Positions 24,789 through 31,791 of a DNA stretch of 64,000 bases are shown here, piece after piece. The translations under genes and the position numbers were made by a program. Source of the DNA: Pseudomonadota bacterium (GTDB lineage Bacteria; Pseudomonadota; Gammaproteobacteria; Steroidobacterales; Steroidobacteraceae). Within the stretch, counting starts at the first letter, position 1. Every line of letters begins with the position of its first letter. The stretch is taken from contig JAEYXD010000014.1 of the NCBI GenBank assembly GCA_023428645.1, forward strand, positions 24,295 through 88,294, read 5' to 3'. The notes beneath the pieces were generated by a model, which was not told where the DNA came from, ran no database searches, and worked only from the letters and a program-made list of their open reading frames with translations.

Positions 24789-27043
24789 AACCGGCCCCAC
24801 CACAGTCGCAACAGCCACTCCCCGAGCTTCAGCATCAGCAGCGCGAGAAATATGATCGGCAGATTCCACAAATCGAGCGTGTGGCGCTCGACGATGCCCG
24901 CCTTCGAGAACGGAATCGCGGCCGCGAGCCCTTGTAGATCGTCCACCGGCCAATACCGTCCGCCCGTCATCGCCGCGAGCCGCTCCAGCACCGGCCGGTT
25001 CTGACGTGTCGCGAAGTGCTCGACGACGCCGTCCGTGCGGCGCACATGCGTCGTTGCGCTCGCGACCGGCCTGTCGTGCCGCTTCGCGCTCATGTCGATC
25101 CGATACAGACCTGTCGATGGCGCATCGACGCGCGCGACGTAGCGGCCATCGCCGTTGCCGGACGGACGCATCGTCACCGTGAACGGCGCATCGCGCTCGG
25201 GCGCGACGAGCAGCTGCACCTCGGCGTCGCTGATCGGCTCGAACTGCTCGTCGTGGATTTCGGCTTCGAGCGCCATGCTGCGCTCGTCGTTGTAAACCGT
25301 GCGCGCGCTCGCGAGCGTCGCGCGGTTCGGCGTCGTATCCGCCAGTGCATGTAGGAATTGACGCCAGAACATTTCGTGACGCTGATCCTCGGGGGGTAAC
25401 TGCATTTGCCAACGCATCGTGCTCGAAGTTCCCAGGAGGTACGTCGCGCCGCGACCGTAACGCTGCCAGACGAGCAAGGGTTCGCGCACCGCGTCGCCCA
25501 CCGCCTCGAGCAGCACGACGGCGCCCGGCTTCGGCCGGCCGAGATCCTGGAAATCCGCGAGCGGCGGCAAGGTCTTCCACGCGTCCGCGTTGCGCCGCGC
25601 GTCGACATCCAGGCGCGTTATCGCGTATTCCACGCCATAGAGCGTTGGTTGCGCCTTGCCGTTGCGCTGAACGAACAGCGAGCCCTGCTGCCGCGACGGC
25701 AAGTGTGTCGGCAGTGTCTGCGCGAGCGGCGTGTCGAACCAGCCGCCCGCGGACAGGCCCTTGCGACCCGCGAGCAGCAGCACGCTGCCGCCGCGCTTGT
25801 CGACGAACTCCTTGAGCAGCCGATGCTGATCCTGATTCAGCGTCGTTGCCTCGTAGCTGCCGATGATCACCGCGTCGTACGCGAACAGCGCGGCGGCCGA
25901 CGAGGGGAACCCGTCCTGCAACTCCGCCGCCGACGTCACGCCCTGGCGAAAGTGCTTGTTCGGCGTCGTGCGGACGAGGCTCACGAGTCGTAAGGCACGA
26001 TCGGTGTCGGCCGCGCGCCGCAGGAACTTGTACTCCCAGCGCGGCTCGCCCTCGACGTAGAGAATGGAGCGTTTGCCCGCCGCGACATCCATGACGTGCG
26101 AACGCTCATTGTTGACGACGTTGCGTTCGCCTTCGATGGGGTCCAGGACGAAGCGCAGCTCGTGCGTGCCCGGCGCGCCGGCCGGCACTTCGAAATTCAC
26201 TGTCGTCGTCGTTGCTTCGGCGGGCAGGTTCAGGTCGCGCGCGACGACCAGCTTGTCGCGATCGTAGACACGCAGGCGCGTCTTCGCCGCGCCGTCGTGT
26301 CGAATGCCCACTTGCGCATCGACGGTCGCCTCCGCGGGCGCCGACGATGCAATATCAACGCGCTCGATCTCGAGATCGGTGGGATTCGTTTCAGGCCCGA
26401 GGCCGACGGTGTGAATCGGCACGCCGTACGATGCGATCTCCGTCAAGCGCTCCTCGCTCAGCGAGTCGCCGTTCTCCGCGCCGTCGCTCAACAGGACGAT
26501 GCCGGCGAGCGGCGTGCTGCCCGCCGTCTGTAGAACTTGCACGAGCGAGTCACCGATGCGCGTCTGCGTCCCGGGAGGCGGAACCGACTCGAGTGTCGGA
26601 ATCGGCTGAGCTTCGTGCGCGAAACTATAGAGCTGCACGTCGAATACTTTTTGCAACGCGTCGAGCGGCTCGCCTCGTAACGCGGCGACCGCCTGCTGCA
26701 GTCGCGACTGCTCTTGCTCGCCATACGCCATGCTCGCGGATGCATCGAGCACGACGCCGAGCACGTTCTCACGATCGCGCACCCGCTCCACGTTCAGCAC
26801 GGGACGCCACAGCAGACACAGCACGAGCGCGATGAAGACGGTCTGCAGACTTCCCAACAAGGTGAGCTGTGCTGCGCTCAATTTGTGACGCGCCTGTCGC
26901 TGACGGCGCCACAACGTGAAGACGATGACCGCGACTGCGAGGGTGAGCAGCGCACCCAATAGCCAAAGCGGCCATTGGCTCGCGAATGCGAACGTGCCGG
27001 TGCGGTAAGCCCAAAGGGGATGAGTGAATAGAGCCTCGAACAC
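24785..27043 (-). CDS. VWA/GATase-like large membrane protein
   Basis: A 752-residue protein with GTG start. Two N-terminal transmembrane helices (about 25-45 and 60-82) flank a short basic loop. A VWA-type domain follows with DASASM at about 100-105, then Ig-like segments with a CARDB-like strand pattern (ATTTTVNFEVPAG, THELRFVLDP). A class I glutamine-amidotransferase-like domain follows (SILYVEGEPRWEYKFLRR, YDAVIIGSYEA, GGSVLLLAGRKGLSAGGW). A C-terminal transmembrane helix (about 730-748) ends the protein. It is the first gene of the eight-gene run and has a divergent promoter region shared with the encapsulin genes. Confidence 0.87.
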   Translation of the reverse strand: MFEALFTHPLWAYRTGTFAFASQWPLWLLGALLTLAVAVIVFTLWRRQRQARHKLSAAQLTLLGSLQTVFIALVLCLLWRPVLNVERVRDRENVLGVVLDASASMAYGEQEQSRLQQAVAALRGEPLDALQKVFDVQLYSFAHEAQPIPTLESVPPPGTQTRIGDSLVQVLQTAGSTPLAGIVLLSDGAENGDSLSEERLTEIASYGVPIHTVGLGPETNPTDLEIERVDIASSAPAEATVDAQVGIRHDGAAKTRLRVYDRDKLVVARDLNLPAEATTTTVNFEVPAGAPGTHELRFVLDPIEGERNVVNNERSHVMDVAAGKRSILYVEGEPRWEYKFLRRAADTDRALRLVSLVRTTPNKHFRQGVTSAAELQDGFPSSAAALFAYDAVIIGSYEATTLNQDQHRLLKEFVDKRGGSVLLLAGRKGLSAGGWFDTPLAQTLPTHLPSRQQGSLFVQRNGKAQPTLYGVEYAITRLDVDARRNADAWKTLPPLADFQDLGRPKPGAVVLLEAVGDAVREPLLVWQRYGRGATYLLGTSSTMRWQMQLPPEDQRHEMFWRQFLHALADTTPNRATLASARTVYNDERSMALEAEIHDEQFEPISDAEVQLLVAPERDAPFTVTMRPSGNGDGRYVARVDAPSTGLYRIDMSAKRHDRPVASATTHVRRTDGVVEHFATRQNRPVLERLAAMTGGRYWPVDDLQGLAAAIPFSKAGIVERHTLDLWNLPIIFLALLMLKLGEWLLRLWWGRL

Positions 27044-27254
27044 CGTTCACTAATAGGTCATGCCGTGGGTCATAGGCAAGCAGGATCTTGCAAAGATTGC
27101 GTCAAACCCTACGCGCGTTCGGCGTGCACCCACCGCGGCGATGACGCATCGGCACATCGCACCAGGAACCGAAGGCGCTCTCACGCGTAGAGCACGGCCG
27201 GCAACCGCGGCAGCCGCGTGTCGACGCCCCCGATCCACGATTGCGGAATTCCAA

Positions 27255-27689
27255 ATGACTGACAACAGCGCAGGCTTACACGAGAGTCCCGAGCACTTGA
27301 AGCCGGAGACGATCGACCGCCACCGCGCGGTCGCCTCGATCATGGAAGAGCTCGAAGCCATCGACTGGTACGACCAGCGAATCGACGCGACCTCCGATCC
27401 CGAGCTCAAGGCGATACTCGCTCACAATCGCGACGAGGAAAAAGAGCATGCGGCCATGACACTCGAGTGGCTGCGCCGGCACGACCCGAAGCTGAACGAG
27501 CACTTACGCACTTATCTTTTTACGCGCAAGAACATTCTGGATATCGAGCACGAAGCGGAAGGCGGCGACGGCGGGGACGGCGCTTCGAGTGACGGCTCGC
27601 TCGGCATCGGCAGCTTGCGCGACCACGTGCGCGCCCGTTCGCGCGGCAAGGAGCACGAGCGCCACGAACGCAAGGACGCGAAGGAGTGA
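27255..27689 (+). CDS. Encapsulated ferritin-like protein (encapsulin cargo)
   Basis: A 144-residue EncFtn protein. It has the short two-helix ferritin-like core with metal ligands Glu31/Glu32, Glu62 and His65, plus Trp38 and Tyr39, in the segments EELEAIDWYDQRI and RDEEKEHAAM. These positions match those of characterised encapsulated ferritins, which assemble as ring-like decamers with ferroxidase centres between dimers. The encapsulin targeting motif SLGIGSLR lies at residues 115-122. Unusually it is followed by a 22-residue charged tail (HVRARSRGKEHERHERK). The ATG at 27255 begins the family sequence. The shell gene follows two bases after the stop. Confidence 0.93.
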   Translation: MTDNSAGLHESPEHLKPETIDRHRAVASIMEELEAIDWYDQRIDATSDPELKAILAHNRDEEKEHAAMTLEWLRRHDPKLNEHLRTYLFTRKNILDIEHEAEGGDGGDGASSDGSLGIGSLRDHVRARSRGKEHERHERKDAKE

Positions 27690-27691
27690 AC

Positions 27692-28525
27692 ATGAACGAT
27701 CTGCTACGCGAACACGCGCCGATCACGGCGGACGCGTGGAGCGAGATCGACGCGGAAGCGAAGCGGACGCTCGAGGTGCTGCTCGCGGCGCGCCGGCTCG
27801 TCGATTTCACGGGACCGCTCGGCTGGTCGACCTCCGCGATCTCGAACGGCCGCACCGAGACGTTGTCGCCGCCCCTGCAAGAAGGCGTGGTCTCGCGCAT
27901 CCGGCGCGCGCAGCCACTCGTCGAGATTCGCGTCGCGTTCGAGCTCTCGCGCGCGGAGCTCGATGCGATCGGGCGCGGCGCGCTCGATGCGGACTTGAAT
28001 CCCGTGCGCGACGCGGCCCGCGCCGCGGCGATCGCGGAAGACCGGGCCGTATTCCAGGGCTATGCGGCCGCGGGCATCGAAGGCATCTTCCGCGCTTCCA
28101 GCCAGCAAGCGCTCACGATTCCCGAGGAGTACGAGCTGTATCCGGACGTCGTTGCCGAGGCAACGCATCGGTTGCGCAGCATGGGCATCTCCGGTCCGTA
28201 TGCGATCGCGCTCGGCCCACGCTGTTACACGGGACTGACCCGCAGCACGAGGCGCGGCTATCCGATCATCGACCACGTGCGCGAGCTCGTCCACGGCCCG
28301 ATCGTGTGGGCGCCCGCTGCTGATGGCGCCGTCGTCATGAGCTTGCGGGGCGGCGACTTCGAGCTCGCGGTCGGTCAGGATTTTTCTATCGGCTATCTCG
28401 AGCACACGAGCGCGTCCGTGCACTTGTACATGCAGGAGAGTTTCACGTTCCGTGTGTTGACGCCGGAAGCGGCCGTCCCGCTGACGTATCGAGCAGCGGC
28501 ACAGGGAGCGGCGGAAGCGAAATAG
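27692..28525 (+). CDS. Family 1 encapsulin shell protein
   Basis: A 277-residue HK97-fold shell protein. Diagnostic segments are the N-terminal helix with LREHAPITADAWSEID, the RLVDFTGPLGW segment, LVEIRVAFEL, the FQGYAAAGIEGI loop of the E-loop/P-domain region, ELYPDVVAEAT, and the C-terminal DFSIGYLEHTSASVHLYMQESFTFRVLTPEA. The inner surface binds the cargo targeting peptide encoded just upstream. ATG 27692 is preceded by AAGGAG five bases away, which lies over the cargo stop codon, so the pair is tightly coupled. Likely function: iron storage and protection against oxidative stress. Confidence 0.95.
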   Translation: MNDLLREHAPITADAWSEIDAEAKRTLEVLLAARRLVDFTGPLGWSTSAISNGRTETLSPPLQEGVVSRIRRAQPLVEIRVAFELSRAELDAIGRGALDADLNPVRDAARAAAIAEDRAVFQGYAAAGIEGIFRASSQQALTIPEEYELYPDVVAEATHRLRSMGISGPYAIALGPRCYTGLTRSTRRGYPIIDHVRELVHGPIVWAPAADGAVVMSLRGGDFELAVGQDFSIGYLEHTSASVHLYMQESFTFRVLTPEAAVPLTYRAAAQGAAEAK

Positions 28526-28869
28526 CCCCCTTCCGGAAGGAAACAGGAGGCGGCGCACTCGAGGCGTGCGCGCGTCGAGCCACCGATCCGTCCCGCCCAC
28601 CGCGCCTCACGCGAGTTCCGCGCCCGCTCGCTTCACACAACTTTTCCCAGTTCCTTGCGCACCCTACGCCCAGTCGCCGCGCGCACTCACGAGACTCGCC
28701 TGCCGCGCTCGCACGAATGTCACATCGGCATGGATGAATGAGCGGTGCCGCGTCGGCACGTTACTTGCTCCTACGTAAGCGAGCATCTGCTCAGATTCGA
28801 CTACCCGTTCGCTGCCCTCGCCAGGATTGCATCGTGAACCGCCCGGACCTGCACGCGAACGTAAGGACC
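28526..28869. other. Intergenic region after the encapsulin gene
   Basis: About 340 bp with no supported gene. It holds a 12-base perfect palindrome CCTTCCGGAAGG just after the stop codon (28529-28540) and a 6-bp hairpin GTGCCG/CGGCAC at 28745-28759. The remainder should contain the promoter of the LysR gene. No T-run terminator is evident. Confidence 0.45.
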
Positions 28870-29766
28870 ATGCGCCTACCTTCTCTCAAGTTTTTGAAGA
28901 CTTTCCAGCTCGCTGCAGCACGGCTGAGCTTCAAGGCGGCCGCCGAGGAATTGTTCATCACGCCCTCGGCCGTGAGCCACCAGATCAAGACGCTCGAGGA
29001 GCAACTCGGCGTTGCGCTGTTCGATCGTGGTGCGCATTCGCTCGCACTGACGGAGGCCGGCCGCAACTACCTGCAACACATGGATGCGCTGTTCGCTCGG
29101 CTGGAGAGCGTCACCGAGCAATTGCGGGCGCGCTATGGCCGCGGCGTCGTCCGGCTCCATATCACGCCGTTCTTCGCGACCGAAATGCTGTTGCCGAAGC
29201 TCAATTCGCTGCTCGCCTCCCAGCCCGAGACGGACGTTCATATCAATACGGTCCAGGCGCTGGAATCGCACCCCGCCGACGCGGACGTGTCGATCGTCGT
29301 CAACGCGGTGCCGGAGGACGGGCTGTCCCGCTACAAGCTGTTCTCCCAATCCTTCGTCCCCGCCTGCTCGCCGCAGCTGCTGGCTCGCAACCCGATCCGG
29401 ACGACCGCCGATCTCAACCGGCATACGCTGATCGTTCATGAAGCTCGCCGCGACGGCTGGGAACGGTGGGCCGAAGCACTCGGTACGGAGCTGCGTCCCA
29501 AGAACGTCATTCGCTTCGACACGATGTCCGCGGCCGCGCAAGCGGCGGAACATGGTGTCGGAGTTGCCCTGGTGTCCTCACGCCTGAGCGCGGAGCGCTT
29601 CCAACAGGGAACGCTCGTGAGGCTGTTCGATACCGAGCTGCACACGGGCGAAAGCTACTTTCTATTGGTGCGCCCGGAGGACGCGAACCGGCCGGACATC
29701 CGCTCGCTCACGCAGTGGCTGCTGAACGAGTTCCAGGCCGGCGAGCTCACGGTTCGAGCTGCCTGA
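28870..29766 (+). CDS. LysR family regulator, GcvA-like
   Basis: A 298-residue regulator. The N-terminal winged helix spans residues about 4-63: LKFLKTFQLAAARLSFKAAAEELFITPSAVSHQ in outline, with the LEEQLGVALFDR wing. A periplasmic-binding-protein-like effector domain follows from about 90. The start sequence MRLPSLKFLKTF is characteristic of the GcvA subgroup. An in-frame GTG at 28834 is a possible earlier start, but AAGGA lies before 28870 and conservation starts there. LysR genes usually control a divergent neighbour, but here the upstream neighbour is co-oriented, so the target is unclear. Confidence 0.88.
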   Translation: MRLPSLKFLKTFQLAAARLSFKAAAEELFITPSAVSHQIKTLEEQLGVALFDRGAHSLALTEAGRNYLQHMDALFARLESVTEQLRARYGRGVVRLHITPFFATEMLLPKLNSLLASQPETDVHINTVQALESHPADADVSIVVNAVPEDGLSRYKLFSQSFVPACSPQLLARNPIRTTADLNRHTLIVHEARRDGWERWAEALGTELRPKNVIRFDTMSAAAQAAEHGVGVALVSSRLSAERFQQGTLVRLFDTELHTGESYFLLVRPEDANRPDIRSLTQWLLNEFQAGELTVRAA

Positions 29767-30105
29767 CCCTCCATCGCGGATACTGCGCTGCGGCAATCGC
29801 GGCGCACGCCGCCCCGATCCGGCACTCATCCCACTTCCTCGAACGCCGCGCGTGGATGCGCCAAGTTGAGGCGCTTCCGCCTCCGGGGCGCATCCATATG
29901 AAGCAAGAAACGTCGAGGAAAGAGTAGCGAACGTGTACTTATGTGCGCGATGTGATCGCCACCACGAATTTGCCGCTGCCCGCCCCTGTCGACATGAAAT
30001 CGGTTGAGGCAAGCGCAAAAATAACTCGTTTGTCGCAACGCAAAAGGAGCTGCAGAGTGTGACCCATCGGTGCTCGGCACCTCATGGCCGCTCAGGAGAT
30101 CAAAC
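29767..30105. other. Intergenic region between the LysR gene and a small secreted-protein gene
   Basis: About 340 bp without a supported gene. The main content is the nested hairpin annotated at 29854-29895. The rest holds the promoter and leader of the gene at 30106, whose ribosome site AGGAG lies nine bases before ATG. An A-rich segment at 30015-30025 could be an upstream promoter element. Confidence 0.45.
29854..29895. other. Nested two-stem RNA structure
   Basis: GGATGCGCC (29854-29862) pairs with GGCGCATCC (29887-29895). Inside it GAGGCG (29868-29873) pairs with CGCCTC (29878-29883) around the tetraloop CTTC. Both stems are perfect. It lies about 90 bp after the LysR stop and could be its terminator or part of a small RNA; no T-run follows on the plus strand. 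Confidence 0.5.
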
Positions 30106-30450
30106 ATGTCCACTCGCTTCAGCCGACTCGCGCTTACTGCCCTGGTTCTTGCCGCACCCGTTGCGAGCTTCGCGGACACTGCCTCGAACGCCGCCATGGA
30201 CGCCTGCCTGCAGTCGTTCCTCGCCTCCGACGTCGCCAAGGACCGCAAGGTGACCGTGCGCAAGAACCTCGATTCGATCCCGCGCCCGCTCGAATTGGCC
30301 AGCCTGTTCAGGATCGAACTGGTGGCGAAAGGCCGTGACAGCGGCAAGCAGATTGCTCGTGTCGTGTGCCACGCGAATCAAAAGGGGACGATCGTCGCGG
30401 TGAACGGCCTGCCGGCGAAATCGGTCGCTTCGGTCGCCGCCGCCCGCTGA
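30106..30450 (+). CDS. Small secreted protein
   Basis: A 114-residue protein with a signal peptide (MSTRFSRLALTALVLAAP, cut near ASFA/DT). The mature part of about 90 residues has two cysteines, in DACLQSF and RVVCHAN, that could form a disulfide, and a basic segment DVAKDRKVTVRKN. The ATG at 30106 is set by AGGAG nine bases upstream. I do not recognise the family. It is monocistronic, with an elaborate hairpin terminator 70 bases downstream. Confidence 0.75.
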   Translation: MSTRFSRLALTALVLAAPVASFADTASNAAMDACLQSFLASDVAKDRKVTVRKNLDSIPRPLELASLFRIELVAKGRDSGKQIARVVCHANQKGTIVAVNGLPAKSVASVAAAR

Positions 30451-30517
30451 CCAGAGGCCTCCCCTCACTGCGACGGGAGACGCTGCGGGCACAGAAATCC
30501 TGCGTCCTCTTTCTGCG

Positions 30518-30596
30518 TCACTCCGGGATTGCACTCGACTCGATCCCCCTGAGCTCGAGTGCCGACAAGGATGTCAGCTCCCGGAGTGATTTTTCT
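30518..30596 (+). terminator. Branched hairpin with T-run (terminator or structured RNA)
   Basis: TCACTCCGGGA (30518-30528) and TCCCGGAGTGA (30579-30589) form a perfect 11-bp outer stem. GCACTCGA (30531-30538) and TCGAGTGC (30555-30562) form a perfect inner 8-bp stem. TTTTT follows immediately (30590-30594). This is larger than a usual intrinsic terminator; it ends transcription of the gene at 30106 or is the 3' part of a small RNA. Confidence 0.75.
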
Positions 30597-30703
30597 CACT
30601 CCTCGTACAGCGAAACGACGAATCGCGATTTGCGCCGCGCCTTCGCGCCGACTTCGGTTAAGTGGCGCACTGCAACCGATTTCGTTCGTGCATAGTCCAG
30701 CGC

Positions 30704-31171
30704 ATGTCTTACGCCCACGTTGAACGGCGCTCTGGCGCCGACCGCCGCATTCGATCACTCGCCGCCTACTGGCGGGGCTCGCTCAATCCGCGGCGTCGCG
30801 CAGGGCGACGCGAGAGCGACACGGTCTATCCGATCATCGATTGGCATCCGCCGCGCGTGTTCGCGTTCGTGTTCGCGATTCTGTTATTGAGCGTGTGCGA
30901 CGGCGTGCTGACGGTGATGCTGATTTCGCTCGGCGCGACCGAGGCGAATCCGTTCATGGCGTTGTTCGTGCCGCATTCGCTCGGCTGGTTCGCCGCAGTG
31001 AAACTGACCCTGACGAGCCTCGGCTCGATGGTGCTCGTGGCGTGCAGCCGCATGAAGCTGTTCCGCTCGATTCCGGGCGAGGCGCTGCTCGCCGTCATCT
31101 TCCTCGGGTATATCCTGCTGATCGTCTACGAGCTCGAGATGCTCGAGCAGTTGTCTCACCTGCCTCTCTGA
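30704..31171 (+). CDS. DUF5658-like small membrane protein
   Basis: A 155-residue protein. The first 45 residues are very basic (ERRSGADRRIR, then RRRAGRRES) and probably cytoplasmic. Three hydrophobic helices follow: VFAFVFAILLLSVCDGVLTVMLI, WFAAVKLTLTSLGSMVLVAC and LLAVIFLGYILLIVYELEML in outline. The arrangement and the DGVLT and EANPFMA segments fit DUF5658, whose function is unknown. The last 16 bp overlap the convergent gene. Confidence 0.78.
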   Translation: MSYAHVERRSGADRRIRSLAAYWRGSLNPRRRAGRRESDTVYPIIDWHPPRVFAFVFAILLLSVCDGVLTVMLISLGATEANPFMALFVPHSLGWFAAVKLTLTSLGSMVLVACSRMKLFRSIPGEALLAVIFLGYILLIVYELEMLEQLSHLPL

Positions 31172-31566
31172 CCGGGCGCGGTTTCGTAACCGCCGCGATA
31201 CAGCCGCAGGACGAAATAGGTCCATGCGGACAGCGTGCCGCAGACGACCGCGGTAACGAAGTTCTGTGGATCGACGAATCGCGCGGCCACCACGACGCAG
31301 CCGAGCATTGCCAACGTCGCCTGACCGAGGCGCAGCTCCCACCGCTCGACGTAGTGCTTCCAGGGCGAAGCGAACTTCGCGAGCTTCGTGCGATGCGGAT
31401 CGAAGCCGAACAGCCCACATAGCGAGATGTAGACCGCCACGCCGACGACGCTCCACAGCAGCACGCGGCCGCTGTCGAGCGTGTGCTCGGACAGCAGGTC
31501 GTACAGCTCAGCGATCCCGAAAAAGATGGCGCACGCGCCGAGCGCGTGCCGTTTGCGTGAGTGCAT
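31156..31566 (-). CDS. Small integral membrane protein
   Basis: A 136-residue protein with about four transmembrane helices (ACAIFFGIAELYDLL, VLLWSVVGVAVYISLCGLFGF, TLAMLGCVVVAARF, TAVVCGTLSAWTYFVLRLY in outline) and a short cytoplasmic loop HYVERWELR. The start has GGAG six bases upstream. Family not recognised. It overlaps the convergent DUF5658-like gene by 16 bp at its 3' end. Confidence 0.72.
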   Translation of the reverse strand: MHSRKRHALGACAIFFGIAELYDLLSEHTLDSGRVLLWSVVGVAVYISLCGLFGFDPHRTKLAKFASPWKHYVERWELRLGQATLAMLGCVVVAARFVDPQNFVTAVVCGTLSAWTYFVLRLYRGGYETAPGQRGR

Positions 31567-31791
31567 GAATGGCTCCGTTCGTGTCGGTGCGGATCACACC
31601 GCAGACCGCGAGATCGTTTCCGTGAAGTCTATCCAGAAAGCCGCGCGCTCCGCCGTCGTCCTAACGGACGCCGCTCGAGCTTGTGCGAGCTTCGCCTACA
31701 CGCACCCATTTCCATCATCCCCCGATTGGCGCGTCCAAATTTAAAGTGAGAGGATCGCCGACGGCCTCGCGAGGAACGCACGAACTAAAAC

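Noticed and set aside
24789..25580. N-terminal extension of the caspase-like frame
   Set aside because: It overlaps the conserved GATase-like region of the upstream gene in another frame; the GTG at 24788 followed by a signal peptide is the sensible start.
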